A DNA stretch of 64,000 nucleotides from GCA-2687025 sp964473525 (lineage in GTDB: Bacteria; Poribacteria; WGA-4E; GCA-2687025): positions 1 through 64,000 of the forward strand of contig CAYYPK010000016.1 of assembly GCA_964473525.1 (NCBI GenBank), given 5' to 3'. The notes under the pieces were generated by a model. The model ran no database searches, was not told where the DNA came from, and saw nothing but the letters and a program-made list of their open reading frames with translations. The stretch's first letter is position 1, and each line of letters opens with the position of its first letter. Both the position numbers and the translations under genes were made by a program. Below are positions 9,841 to 19,307 of the stretch, piece by piece.

Positions 9841-11298
9841 TCACCGCTCCCCGCGGGCTCCGAGACGCTGCACCGACTCGATCGCGCGGGTCCGCGCCTC
9901 GGCGATGTCGTTGACTTCCCGCGCCAGGGTAGGTCGCGTCGCGATCATCTGCTGCACCGCGTCGGAGCTCAACGCGACCAACTCCACGTCCTCTGTCGCA
10001 ACAACCGAGACCGGGCTCGACCCGCCGTAGTGCAACGCCAACTCGCCAAAGAACTCGCTGCGACCCAGGGTGAGTACGACATGCTCGTCTCCTGGGTCGC
10101 CTATCGTCATGCGCGCCCGGCCGGCGACGATCAGGTACAGCGTGCCACCGTCATCGCCGACGCGGATGATGTACTCCCCGGCGCCGAAGTGGAGGATTGC
10201 GGCGTCCATCCCTGCGGCCGCCGCGCCGTCTGTTTCGGAGGGCAGCAGGACATTCGCCGCGCTCAGTCCTTCGGCGAGATGCGCCGCGTACGCGTCGGTC
10301 GCCAGCTTCTCGCCGTCGTAGTTGTGCACCGTGCGAATGGGGAACGGAATGGTCAGCCCCGCTCGCTTCGCGGCGTACCAGACTCTCGTGGTGAAGTCGT
10401 CACGGATCTCGAGGAGCCGACCGTAGTCCGCGATGTACACCCAGACCTCATACGCTATCGAGAAGTCGTCGTAAGAAAGGGTCATGACCTGGGGCGGCGG
10501 GTCCGAGAGCACGCCCTCGGTGGTCCGCGCGATCTCGAGCATCGTCCGCTTTACGAGGTTCGGCGCGTCGTTGTATGAGAAGCCCACCGCAATGCGCTCT
10601 ACATGGAGCTTCGCCGGCTCGGTGTAGTTGAGGATCATCTCTTTGGCGATGACGAGATGGGGAATGGTGGCGATATCGTCGTCGAAGGTGCGCAGCCGCA
10701 CGGATCGCCAGTTCATCTCGGCAACCCGGCCGACGGTGTCACCCACTCGAATCCAGTCTCCCTCGGCGAACGGCCGCTCGAACAGGAGAGCGACGCCCGA
10801 CACGATGCTGCCCAGGGTCTCCTGGAGCGCGAGACCGATGACGACGGTTCCGACGCCCAAGGCGGTCATGATTCCGCCGATGTCGCGCTCCCAAACCGCG
10901 GCGAGCACCAGCGTGCCTCCGACCACCACCAGCAAGAAGCGCGTGAGGTCAAGAAATAGCCGAGGCACCCGGCCGCGCCAGGTGCTCTCTTGGGCGTGCC
11001 GGAAGAGAACGACGTTGACGAGCGACAGGGCGGCGTTGATGGCGCACACCCAAACCAGCGTGTCGAGGATCTGCGTCCACGTGCCGCTCTCGACTCGGAG
11101 CACGTGTCGCGCGAAGAGGGCCAGCGCTAACGCTGGCGCGACCGAGTGCCGGATAGCGCGAGCCGTCGCCTCGAGGTGGTTGCCCTGCCGTTGCAGCCGG
11201 TGGATCAACTCGCCGAGCGCGATGGTTACGAGCGGGAACGCCACGCAGAGAGCCACGAGCCATCGGAACCAGCCTACGTCAGAGAGATGTCCGTTCAC
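9841..11298 (-). CDS. MscS-family channel with C-terminal cyclic-nucleotide-binding domain
   Basis: 485 aa from the GTG at 11298, which has GGGAGG seven bases upstream; longer readings would overlap the upstream gene and give a non-protein-like N-terminus. It has about four transmembrane helices, then the MscS pore region (about 150-200, MTALGVGTVVIGLALQETLG) and beta domain (FAEGDWIRVGD). The C-terminal part (about 345-470) is a cNMP-binding beta-roll, with ILHFGAGEYIIRVGDDGGTLY and GRSEFFGELALHYGG as the phosphate-binding cassette. Such fusions are the bCNG channels, proposed to respond to cyclic nucleotides with little mechanical gating. The cassette ends GGSSPVSV, where an Arg that contacts the phosphate in CAP-like proteins is usual, so ligand affinity is uncertain. 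It lies 13 bp downstream of a cyclase-like gene and is probably co-transcribed with it. Confidence 0.9.
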   Translation of the reverse strand: MNGHLSDVGWFRWLVALCVAFPLVTIALGELIHRLQRQGNHLEATARAIRHSVAPALALALFARHVLRVESGTWTQILDTLVWVCAINAALSLVNVVLFRHAQESTWRGRVPRLFLDLTRFLLVVVGGTLVLAAVWERDIGGIMTALGVGTVVIGLALQETLGSIVSGVALLFERPFAEGDWIRVGDTVGRVAEMNWRSVRLRTFDDDIATIPHLVIAKEMILNYTEPAKLHVERIAVGFSYNDAPNLVKRTMLEIARTTEGVLSDPPPQVMTLSYDDFSIAYEVWVYIADYGRLLEIRDDFTTRVWYAAKRAGLTIPFPIRTVHNYDGEKLATDAYAAHLAEGLSAANVLLPSETDGAAAAGMDAAILHFGAGEYIIRVGDDGGTLYLIVAGRARMTIGDPGDEHVVLTLGRSEFFGELALHYGGSSPVSVVATEDVELVALSSDAVQQMIATRPTLAREVNDIAEARTRAIESVQRLGARGER

Positions 11299-11311
11299 GC
11301 CACGGCCTCCC

Positions 11312-13426
11312 TCACGCGGGTGATCCTGACGCAGGCGACAGCACCCAGAATGCTTCCGCCTCCGCGCTGCCCGGCTGCTCCCGGACGTCGATCGTGTCGT
11401 GTAGCTGTTCGCGTGCGCGGCCGGACAGCGCCGCCGCGTCCGTCGGGCAAGCAAGGACGAGGCGTTCCGCCGTCGTAACGGGGTCGCCCCACACGTCATA
11501 CACGGGCCGCGAGTCGCCAACGACCCCGGCTACCACATGGCCTGTGTCGATGCCGATCCGGAGCGGGATGTCGACGCCGCGGTCGCGGGACAAGCGGCGC
11601 GCGTAGGACAGGACATCGGACGCGAATTCGGACAGACGGATAACGCCGTCCGCGCGCGGCACGGTTATCCCACAGGCGGCGACATAGCGGACGCCTGCCA
11701 CGCGGACTTTCTCTACGCCGTGTCGCTCGGCCACGTCGTCAAATGCGGCGACGACCTCGTTCATCAGGGACACGCGGCCGCCCGCATCCATCTCGGCGCC
11801 GGCTTCCTGGACGGCGCCGATGTCGATGGCCGCCACCGCCACCCCGGTAAGCGCATCCGCGATCGGATCGTCGCCACGCTTGTACCGGGTGGCTGCGGCC
11901 GGCGGCAGCACTCGTTCGAGCAGCTCGTCGTAGGCTTGGATCTGGCTCTCGATGAGCCCGGACTGCACCTGGAGGATGCTGATGATCTCGCCGTACGATG
12001 AGGTTAACTCGCCGACCTCGCCTCCGGCCTGGCCGGTGGGTGGCGCTTCGATGTCACCCACGCTTGCCTTCCGCGCGTGGGCGGCGAGCCGGGCCACGGG
12101 CGCGACAAACAGGTTCGCCAACCCCATCGCCAGAGCGGTGACGACGAGGACTATCACGGCCGAACAGATGAGCACAGTCCGGCGGAAGACGTGGACTGGG
12201 GCGTAAGCCTCGTCCATGTCCATCTCAGCAAGGACGACCCAGTCGAGGTCGGGAATGGCGACGGGGGCGTAGGAGCTCAGCACGTCGACGCCGCGGTAGT
12301 CAGGCATCGTCCGCGTCCCCTCGCGGCCCAGTAGAGCCTCGGTCACGGCCTCGGTTGCCACGGTTTGCTGTAGGATGGACGTGCCGAACGCGCGTATCCG
12401 TGACAGCGTCGCTGGCGACGTGCCCAGGGCCTCGAGCGTCTGTATGTAGCCCGTCGGATCCTCGACCAGGAAGCGGGAGATGGACCGCATCATGCCGTCG
12501 GAGCCGACCACGTACGATTCCCCGCTGGCGCCGAGGCCGTTCTCCGCCCACGATTGGTCGCCTGTCATTACGCGGTTGATTTCGTCTACTGGGATCTGGG
12601 CGGCGAAGACGCCCACGAGATCCGCCCCATCGTATATCGGTGACGCCATGAAGGCGGCTGGCGCGCCCCCGGACGGGCCATAGGCGCGGAAGTCGACCGT
12701 CTTCGTGAAGCCAGCGCTCTTCGCATCGCGCGCCGCGAGGAATGCGTCCGCGAGGCTGGTGTGGCGGTAGGGGCCTGTCAGGAGGCTCGTGGCGAAGTCG
12801 GTCTCTTTGAAGACGGAGTAGAGGATAACCCCTGTGTCAGGATCGATCAGGAAGAGATCGTAGTAGCCAAATCTGACGGCGATGTTCCGCAGGAGCGGAT
12901 GGATGCGCGCGTGCGCGCGGGTGTATCCACTGCCATCACCAGCGTCGTCAAGCAGGTGCTTGCTACCCGACGGGTGCGGGTTGGCGGCCACATAGGCGTG
13001 CTGCAACGCTCGTGACTCGGGCGCGGATGGGAGATACGCATCGAGGATCGGCTCGGCCTGGTCCACCTTGGCAACACGCGGCGGGAAGTCGCCCCGGTAG
13101 TACTTCCGTAGCCGTTCCTCGCGCTGCGAATCCAGCGCGGCGCCCTGCATCTGACCGTAGGCGTCACGGAAGTCACGGACGGCCGCGACTATCATTCGGT
13201 CCTCGGCCAACGTACTGGATTGGTTGCGGAGCAGGGCGAAGTACGCCGAGAGTTGGGACGCCTTCGACGAGCGCACGCTAATGAGTTGGCGGTATATGGA
13301 GGCCGTCAGACTCGCCCGCCCGCTACGGAACCCGAGGTGGGCGACCACGGCCGTCGCGCCCACGCTTACCAGTAGCAGCATGAGTATGAGCTGCGACCGC
13401 GTCGTGAGTCGGCGGAAAAGAGGCAT
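11312..13426 (-). CDS. dCache-HAMP receptor with degenerate class III cyclase domain
   Basis: 704 aa membrane receptor. One N-terminal transmembrane helix (about 14-34) is followed by a large extracytoplasmic dCache-type sensor (about 40-370), a second helix (about 385-415), HAMP (about 415-470), a signalling coil and a cyclase homology domain (about 500-690). The first metal Asp is present (VAAIDIGA, D535). The second is Val (AGVRYVAACG, V579 where GDxYM is normal), and the Asn of the WGxxVNxAxR motif is Thr (T651), although R655 remains. By family knowledge these losses should abolish or strongly reduce cyclase activity, unless it works as a heterodimer or a binding domain. The adjacent cNMP-binding channel suggests a signalling pair. 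Domain calls are firm; the activity call is inference. Confidence 0.85.
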   Translation of the reverse strand: MPLFRRLTTRSQLILMLLLVSVGATAVVAHLGFRSGRASLTASIYRQLISVRSSKASQLSAYFALLRNQSSTLAEDRMIVAAVRDFRDAYGQMQGAALDSQREERLRKYYRGDFPPRVAKVDQAEPILDAYLPSAPESRALQHAYVAANPHPSGSKHLLDDAGDGSGYTRAHARIHPLLRNIAVRFGYYDLFLIDPDTGVILYSVFKETDFATSLLTGPYRHTSLADAFLAARDAKSAGFTKTVDFRAYGPSGGAPAAFMASPIYDGADLVGVFAAQIPVDEINRVMTGDQSWAENGLGASGESYVVGSDGMMRSISRFLVEDPTGYIQTLEALGTSPATLSRIRAFGTSILQQTVATEAVTEALLGREGTRTMPDYRGVDVLSSYAPVAIPDLDWVVLAEMDMDEAYAPVHVFRRTVLICSAVIVLVVTALAMGLANLFVAPVARLAAHARKASVGDIEAPPTGQAGGEVGELTSSYGEIISILQVQSGLIESQIQAYDELLERVLPPAAATRYKRGDDPIADALTGVAVAAIDIGAVQEAGAEMDAGGRVSLMNEVVAAFDDVAERHGVEKVRVAGVRYVAACGITVPRADGVIRLSEFASDVLSYARRLSRDRGVDIPLRIGIDTGHVVAGVVGDSRPVYDVWGDPVTTAERLVLACPTDAAALSGRAREQLHDTIDVREQPGSAEAEAFWVLSPASGSPA

Positions 13427-13835
13427 GACGATGCTCCCAAGACGTCATACGCGCTACGGCATGGCCGAGCTGTTCCGGCGCCGGAACGACAGCGCGCCTC
13501 CCCGCCGCGACCGAAGCCGCGGCCTACGCACGGCCGGCGCCCAGTACCGCGCGGACTCGAGACATGCCTGTGGCGCGGACTCCCGCGCCAGTGTATTGCG
13601 CGTGGGAGTCCGGCGCAACGAATAAGCCTGTGTCGCAAGGGAGCAGCGGGCGGCGTCTGCTGCGCGCGCGGGGTGGTCTGCCGCCAGCGCCCACGTACCC
13701 GTCCTGCTCGGCATCGCCGTCCACACAACAGCGCACGCGCTGGGGATGTGCGGTCGGCGACGCCTTCAGCAAGCTGCGCGTATCGCGAGACCGCGCGCTA
13801 CCTAGCGCGACTTGGCATCAGGCGCGTCGCGGCGG
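13427..13835. other. Intergenic region with one strong hairpin
   Basis: 409 bp between two minus-strand genes. I see no convincing gene; the ORFs here are Arg/Ala-rich shadows. The only structure is a 13-bp stem at 13576-13612. A promoter for the cyclase-like gene should lie here but no clear boxes are visible. Confidence 0.5.
13576..13612 (-). terminator. Candidate hairpin terminator after the DUF1501 gene
   Basis: GGACTCCCGCGC at 13577-13588 pairs with GCGTGGGAGTCC at 13600-13611, with one G-T wobble and one extra pair outside, around an 11-nt loop. It sits 224 bp past the DUF1501 stop and 150 bp before the next gene. No U-tract follows, so it may instead be a leader structure. Confidence 0.35.
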
Positions 13836-15272
13836 CTACGCCAGAATGGGCGCCACCACGTGTCCATGGACATCCGTGAGACGGAAGTCGCGCCCTTGGA
13901 AGCGATAAGTGAGCTTGGTGTGGTCGACGCCGAAGAGGTGGAGCATGGTCGCGTGCAGATCGTGCACATGCACGACGTTCTCGACGGCGTAGTAGCCGAG
14001 CTCGTCGGTCGCTCCGTATGTGACCCCGCCCTTCACGCCGCCGCCTGCCATCCACATGGAGAAGCCGCGTATGTGGTGGTCGCGGCCGGATCCCTGCGCC
14101 ATGGGCGTGCGTCCGAACTCGCCGCCCCATATGATGAGCGTGTCGTCCAGCATGCCGCGCTGCTTCAGGTCGGTTACGAGCGCGGCGGATGCCTGGTCTA
14201 CCAACGCCGCGGTGTCCGCTATGCCCTTCTTGATACCGCCGTGGTGATCCCAGCCACGGTGGTAGAGCTGGATGAACCGCACGCCACGCTCCGCCAACCT
14301 GCGGGCGAAGAGGCAGTTCGACGCGAACGACCCGTCACCCGGCTCGGCCCCGTACATCTCGAGGATGTCGGCGGGTTCGTCGGACATGTCGACCAGGTCC
14401 GGGACGCTCGTCTGCATGCGGAACGCCATCTCATACTGCTGGACGCGCGTCGCGACGGTGGGATCCTCTACCGCGGCGGCGTGCATCTCGTCGAGGCTGC
14501 GCACCGCGTCCACGACATCGCGCTGGCTGTCCGCGTCCACGCCCGGTGGGCTGTTGACGTAGTGCACCGGGTCGCCGGCGGAGTGCAGTTGCACTCCCTG
14601 GAACTCGCCCGGCAGGAAGCCGCTGTGCCACTGACGCGTGGCGATGGGCTGGTCCTGCCCGCCGCCGGACGAAATGAGGACGACGAATCCCGGCAGGTCG
14701 GCCGCCTCGCTGCCGAGGCCGTACAGCCACCATGAGCCCATGCTGGGTCGCCCGGCGATGGCGGTGCCGGTGTTCATGAACGTGTGCGCCGGGTCGTGGT
14801 TGATCTGCTCCGTTTGCAGGGAGCGGACGATGCAGATGTCGTCGGCGATGCCCGCGATATGTGGGAAGGCGTCGCTGATCTCCTGCCCGGACTCCCCGTG
14901 CTTCTGGAAGGCGTATTGCGGAGCCAGGCACTTAAGCTGCGAGGCTCCCTGCAGCTGCGCGATGGGCTGCCCCTGCGTAAACGAGGCGGGCATGGGCTCC
15001 CCGTCCAGCGCGGCCAGCTCCGGCTTGTAATCGAGCGTCTCCAGGTGAGACGGCCCGCCAGCCATGCAGAGATGGATGACGCGCTTCGCCTTGGGCGCCA
15101 CGTGGGGCGTCGTGACTGCCCCACCCCACGGACTGGTTCCCGCCACAAGCACGGACGGGTCGAGCATAGACGCGAGGGCGAGCGAACCGACGCCGCGGCC
15201 CGCCTTGCCGAGGAAAGTGCGCCGCGTGACGTTCGCCAGTCTCCGTGCCCTAGGGCTTCCGGTCGGCTTCAT
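13836..15272 (-). CDS. DUF1501 protein with Tat signal
   Basis: 478 aa exported protein of the DUF1501 family, which has a sulfatase/alkaline-phosphatase-like fold and unknown function. The N-terminus carries a Tat signal (TRRTFLGKAG, twin Arg at 17-18, then a hydrophobic stretch), so it is exported folded. The family pattern HLCMAGGPSHLETLDYKP is present, as are the region with QLYHRGWDHHGG and the C-terminal IIWGGEFGRTPMAQG with GRDHH. Family members are about 400-480 aa, so it is full length. It lies 52 bp downstream of the cytochrome/DUF1553 gene, its usual partner in Planctomycetes and relatives, where the two are believed to act together at the cell surface. The specific reaction is unknown. 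Confidence 0.93.
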   Translation of the reverse strand: MKPTGSPRARRLANVTRRTFLGKAGRGVGSLALASMLDPSVLVAGTSPWGGAVTTPHVAPKAKRVIHLCMAGGPSHLETLDYKPELAALDGEPMPASFTQGQPIAQLQGASQLKCLAPQYAFQKHGESGQEISDAFPHIAGIADDICIVRSLQTEQINHDPAHTFMNTGTAIAGRPSMGSWWLYGLGSEAADLPGFVVLISSGGGQDQPIATRQWHSGFLPGEFQGVQLHSAGDPVHYVNSPPGVDADSQRDVVDAVRSLDEMHAAAVEDPTVATRVQQYEMAFRMQTSVPDLVDMSDEPADILEMYGAEPGDGSFASNCLFARRLAERGVRFIQLYHRGWDHHGGIKKGIADTAALVDQASAALVTDLKQRGMLDDTLIIWGGEFGRTPMAQGSGRDHHIRGFSMWMAGGGVKGGVTYGATDELGYYAVENVVHVHDLHATMLHLFGVDHTKLTYRFQGRDFRLTDVHGHVVAPILA

Positions 15273-15324
15273 GGGGCCTCCAGTCTCTTCTCTGTCCTGG
15301 TCGCCGGCCTGGGTCGCGACGCGC

Positions 15325-18300
15325 CTAGTAGAGGGTGATACCTTCGTGAAGATTCAGCATGACGCGACCGACCGATGTCCACGCCGCCAGTTCGGCGGGA
15401 TCAGCGCCGTCCGACGGCGGCGACGCGTCTGACACCGCGTCGTCGGTGGTTCCGGCGCCGCCGCTAGGCGCGTGCTCCCGGTAGAGGGTTGCCACGACTT
15501 GGCTCTCCGCTGGACTTGGGTCGCGGGACAGCGCTTGCCGGTATGCCCACACGATCCTCTCCTCGGGCGTGTCGCCACCCTCACGCATGATGCGCTCCGC
15601 GAAGGCCTGCGCCGCCTCAACGTAGGTTGGGTCGTTGAGCAGCGCTAGCGCCTGCGTGGGCGTATTCGACTTCGAGCGCTCCGCAGTACATTCCTGACGA
15701 CTCGGGGCGTCAAACGCCATGAGACTCGGGTGCGGGAACGTCCTCTGACGGTGGGTGTACAGGCCTCTGCGATACTGAGCGTCCCCGGAATCGGGAGTGT
15801 AAACCCGTTTCGGGAAATTCAGGTGCGCGTAGTAGCCCGCGGGCTGGTAGGGCCGCACGCTGGGGCCGCCAATGGTATCCACCAGGAGGCCGGACAGCGC
15901 GAGCGCGTTGTCTCGGACCATCTCCGCGTCGAGCCTGCGCCTGGACTGCCTCGCCAATAGCCGATTGTAGGGGTCTCGCTCCAGCAGTTCAGGCGAGGGG
16001 CGAGAGGACTGGCGGTACGCTTCTGACGTGACGATGAGTCGCGCCAGTCGCTTGACGTTCCATCCGCTGTCCATGAATTCCACAGCCAGCCAGTCGAGGA
16101 GTTCGGGATGGTCTGGCGCTGGCCCCTGCGATCCGAGGTCGTCCATCACACGGGCGATGCCCGACCCGAAGAAGAGCGCCCAGAAGCGGTTCACGAACGC
16201 GCGCGCGGTGAGGGGATTCTCACGTGAGACCAGCCAGTTGGCGAGGTCGAGACGAGTCGGGCGTCGCAGTGGGTCGTGCTTCAGCGCGGGCAAGAACTCA
16301 GGCGTGTTGGGGTATACGCGTTCGCCCGAATCGTCCATCCAGTTGCCCCGGGGCAGCACGCGAACGGGGCGCGGCTGGCGCGACACGGTCGTGACGCAGT
16401 AGGCGACCTCCTTCTCGATCTCCGCGCGCTTCGCGGTCCACGTCGCGAGTTCGTCTCGGATGAGCGCGAGACGTGGCGTGACCGTGCGGTACTGGTCCAC
16501 GACCGCCGCCTGCTTGTCGCCGGTCCTCACGATTTCGGGAGTGGCCATCGCATCTAGCACCGCGCCCGGATATTCGGTGCGCGCCACTCCGGCGACCGTC
16601 GTGTCCGATCCCGCCTTGTCCCAGTAGGCTGTGCCGCCGAACTGCGTGAACGACATCTGCCGGATGAACGCGCCGGGCTCCAAGCCCACGAGCGCAGCAT
16701 CGACCTCTAACCGCGTCCACTCGCCCGGCGCGGGCAGCGATCCCATGGGCTTGTGCGCGGGGCCGTCCTCGCCGATGTCGCCGTACTCGATGGCGTCCTC
16801 TCCCCAGAACGCCCGATGCTCCCAGGAGCCGTCGTTCCATTGCAGCATGACGGTCGACGGCGGGTCGTCCGGGTCGATCCAGACGTGCGCAAAGAGGGTG
16901 TCGTCCTCAACGACCGCCAGCGGGCGCGCGATTCCCTGGGCGACGCGCTGCACGATCGCGTCGTCCTCGGTGGACAGGCGTACGGAGGAAGCGCCGCTCA
17001 GTGGTTCCGGCGCGTCATCTTCCTCGTCACTGGCAGCCGTGCCGACGTCCAGGTCGTCTATCCAGACGTATTCGGTGGGTTCGTCCGAGGCCAGCCTCCC
17101 GAGTACCTCGCGCTCCCACGCGCGACGGTCTGCGTCCAACCCCGCGCGAGGCGACTCGTACATGGACTGAAGCCGCGTGAGCTCGTGGTCGACGTCGTCG
17201 AGCCGAGCCTGCTGCTCCTCGGTGGGCAGCATGACGACGGGCTCCCACTTGCTGCCGCCGCGGTAGACGCCGCGCTCTTCGACATCGGCGAAGAAGGCGG
17301 CGAAGCTGTAGAAGTCCTTCGTCGTGAACGGGTCGAACTTATGGTCGTGGCACTGCGCGCATTGCATAGTGGCTCCGAGCCACACGGTAGCGGTGGCGCG
17401 CACGCGGTCGGCGGCGTAGATGGCGTGGTATTCCTTGGCCTGTGCCCCGCCCTCGGCGGTGGTCTGGTTCAGCCGGTTGAACGCGGACGCCACCTTCTGC
17501 TCCCGCGTCGCGTTGGGTAGCAGATCCCCAGCGAGGTTCTCACGCGTGAACTGGTCGTACGGCATGTTGTCGTTGAACGCCTGTATGACGTAGTCGCGGT
17601 ATGGCCAGACGCTGACCTCCTCGTCGGAGTGGTACCCCGACGTATCGGCGTACCGCACGAGATCGAGCCAGTGCGTGGCCATGCGTTCGCCGTATCTCGG
17701 CGACGTCAAGAGACGGTCGACCACCTTGATGTAAGCATCCGGTGAATCGTCCTCGAGGAATTCCGCCACATCACGGGGCGTCGGCGGCAGACCCGTCAGG
17801 TCGAAGGTGACGCGGCGGATGAGGGCGCGTCGATCCGCCTCGGGCGAGAGCGTCAGTCCATCCGCTGCCAAGCGTTCCTCTATGAACCTGTCAATGTCCT
17901 GCGGCGTGTCGAGCGCGCCGGGTTCCTCGCCACTCGACGGGGGCGCGTACGCCCAGTGGTCCTGCCACTCGGCGCCCTGGCGAATCCACTCGATGAGCGT
18001 TGCGATTTCATCGTCGGTCAGGTGTCGGTTGGCGGTTGGCGGCGGCATCCGGCGGTCGGGATCGTCGGCGGTGATGTGCTCGACGACCTCACTCTCGTCA
18101 GGCTTCCCAGGGATGATGACAGGGAATCCACTCGGGTCGGTAAGCGCGCCTTCCTTCGTGTCCAGACGCAGGCCGGCTTTCCGCTGCGCTTCATCCGGGC
18201 CGTGGCAGGCGTAGCACTTGTCAGACAGTATGGGTCGCACGTCGCGGCCGAAGCTGATACGCGCGTCATCTCCACGCGCCGCGCCCGTCACCAGCAGCAG

Positions 18301-18360
18301 TGCGAGGGCGACGATTCCGCGTCTTCGGGCCGGGTTTCTCCATCCGCGTCGGCGCAACAC
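15325..18360 (-). CDS. PSCyt1/DUF1549/DUF1553 planctomycete-type cytochrome protein
   Basis: 1011 aa exported protein. A signal peptide (about 14-30) is followed by a PSCyt1 domain with CYACH (C49, C52, H53) and GLRLDTKEGAL, typical of a c-type haem site. The DUF1549 domain (about 155-360) contains a second motif CAQCH (C334, C337, H338) in the usual context CHDHKFDPFTTKDFYSFAAFF-like. About 430-640 is an inserted acidic beta-rich domain resembling a LamG/concanavalin-like fold. The C-terminus (about 700-990) is DUF1553, with RAFVNRFWALFFGSGIA and NSPTQALALLNDP-like text. These proteins are common in Planctomycetes, Verrucomicrobia and Poribacteria, and are suspected to serve polysaccharide catabolism or surface redox. 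It is probably the first gene of a two-gene unit with DUF1501. Confidence 0.93.
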   Translation of the reverse strand: MLRRRGWRNPARRRGIVALALLLVTGAARGDDARISFGRDVRPILSDKCYACHGPDEAQRKAGLRLDTKEGALTDPSGFPVIIPGKPDESEVVEHITADDPDRRMPPPTANRHLTDDEIATLIEWIRQGAEWQDHWAYAPPSSGEEPGALDTPQDIDRFIEERLAADGLTLSPEADRRALIRRVTFDLTGLPPTPRDVAEFLEDDSPDAYIKVVDRLLTSPRYGERMATHWLDLVRYADTSGYHSDEEVSVWPYRDYVIQAFNDNMPYDQFTRENLAGDLLPNATREQKVASAFNRLNQTTAEGGAQAKEYHAIYAADRVRATATVWLGATMQCAQCHDHKFDPFTTKDFYSFAAFFADVEERGVYRGGSKWEPVVMLPTEEQQARLDDVDHELTRLQSMYESPRAGLDADRRAWEREVLGRLASDEPTEYVWIDDLDVGTAASDEEDDAPEPLSGASSVRLSTEDDAIVQRVAQGIARPLAVVEDDTLFAHVWIDPDDPPSTVMLQWNDGSWEHRAFWGEDAIEYGDIGEDGPAHKPMGSLPAPGEWTRLEVDAALVGLEPGAFIRQMSFTQFGGTAYWDKAGSDTTVAGVARTEYPGAVLDAMATPEIVRTGDKQAAVVDQYRTVTPRLALIRDELATWTAKRAEIEKEVAYCVTTVSRQPRPVRVLPRGNWMDDSGERVYPNTPEFLPALKHDPLRRPTRLDLANWLVSRENPLTARAFVNRFWALFFGSGIARVMDDLGSQGPAPDHPELLDWLAVEFMDSGWNVKRLARLIVTSEAYRQSSRPSPELLERDPYNRLLARQSRRRLDAEMVRDNALALSGLLVDTIGGPSVRPYQPAGYYAHLNFPKRVYTPDSGDAQYRRGLYTHRQRTFPHPSLMAFDAPSRQECTAERSKSNTPTQALALLNDPTYVEAAQAFAERIMREGGDTPEERIVWAYRQALSRDPSPAESQVVATLYREHAPSGGAGTTDDAVSDASPPSDGADPAELAAWTSVGRVMLNLHEGITLY

Positions 18361-18974
18361 GGGCGCGTCCTCCTATTCCTGTGGGCACGCCAACGCGTCC
18401 GACCGTCTGTCGAGCGAGGCGTGCCGGCAACGGTAGCAGAATCCAGCGAGTGGGTCACTGCCAGCGCTCGTGCCGCGCCGATCACGTGGTACCATAGCCG
18501 TCTAGACAGGGCTCGCAGCGAAGGCGCCGTGCCGGCTACACTTGGGTGGAAGCCGTGACCCGGCGTTCAGCTGTGCCGACTGCCGCAACGGCCGTATGTC
18601 CTGGCACATGGCTCCGATCGCTCCGCTAGTTCGTGTGGCGCCATTACCAACTTTGCGGTAAGGTTCGTAGGGGAGGCCCACTAAGGGTAGGGTGTGTCCA
18701 TTAACAGGAAGACCTTGCCGCAGGTGAGCCGTAGCGCCTGTTGACACGACGCGAACGCGCGTGCCCGGGACAATGCCCGCTCGTGGGGTTGTCCTGGTAC
18801 GGTATTTGCTATGATGCTGTATGCCTCACGCGCCAGAGCGGCGGAAACCGGCCGGGAGCTGGGAGCCGACTTGGACGCGGGGCAACCTGTGTCCGATGAG
18901 ACGCCGTCGACGGGCGAATTGAATGCGTAGTACGAGGCCCGCGCCACAGACGCGGCCCTCACAGGGAAGGTGAC
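18361..18974. other. Intergenic region (614 bp) without a recognised gene
   Basis: Lies between the divergent cytochrome gene and a small plus-strand gene. Both strands hold only short, Arg-rich ORFs. One promoter-like extended -10 is visible at 18807-18815. A TTGACA at 18741-18746 has no matching -10 at normal spacing. I do not recognise a structured RNA here, but a leader of about 150 nt before the small gene would be long enough to hold one. Confidence 0.5.
18807..18815 (+). promoter_or_regulatory. Candidate extended -10 promoter
   Basis: TGCTATGAT is an extended -10 (TG-N-TATGAT). A TTGTCC at 18789-18794 gives a short 15-nt spacing. A start near 18822 would leave a leader of about 150 nt before the 94-aa gene. 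Confidence 0.4.
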
Positions 18975-19259
18975 ATGAGCGACAACACCGAGAGCATCTC
19001 GAGGCAACGGGCGACAGAGATATACTACGCCGCGCTCGTACGCGCCGCGGCGGTCAGGATTGAGACGGAAGGCGTGACGCGCGCTGTCCCTCAGAAGCTC
19101 GAGGAGGAGATGGCCGCAGCGCTGGGAGACGAGCCCTCCGAGCTGTTCGCATACCTGTTCCGTCGGGGCTACAAGACAGGTTGGAAGAGCGAAGTTGGCT
19201 TCATGGCGGTGTGGGACTACTGCGGCTCCGTGTGGCCGGACGAGATTGAGAACGACTAG
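18975..19259 (+). CDS. Small orphan protein (94 aa)
   Basis: 94 aa, not recognised. The ATG is preceded by GGGAAGGTGAC, a fair ribosome-binding site. It is soluble, mixed charge and acidic overall, with a helical N-terminal half (EIYYAALVRAAAVRIETEG, LEEEMAAALGDEPSELFAYLF) and an aromatic C-terminal half (GYKTGWKSEVGFMAVWDYCG, one Cys). There is no signal or membrane segment. A perfect 10-bp inverted repeat begins at its stop codon, supporting a real, separately terminated unit. No neighbour suggests a role. The codon bias and clean start make it a likely gene. Confidence 0.7.
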   Translation: MSDNTESISRQRATEIYYAALVRAAAVRIETEGVTRAVPQKLEEEMAAALGDEPSELFAYLFRRGYKTGWKSEVGFMAVWDYCGSVWPDEIEND

Positions 19260-19307
19260 GCGCGCCAGGCGGCGCGGCCAGGTCCGCTAGCCCCGTTCTG
19301 GCGCGCC
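19259..19307 (+). terminator. Hairpin at the end of the 94-aa gene
   Basis: GGCGCGCCAG (19259-19268) and CTGGCGCGCC (19298-19307) are perfect 10-bp arms around a 29-nt loop, starting on the last base of the stop codon. No U-tract follows. Confidence 0.5.

Noticed and set aside
18741..18746. TTGACA as a -35 box
   Set aside because: No -10 hexamer at 16-18 bp spacing.
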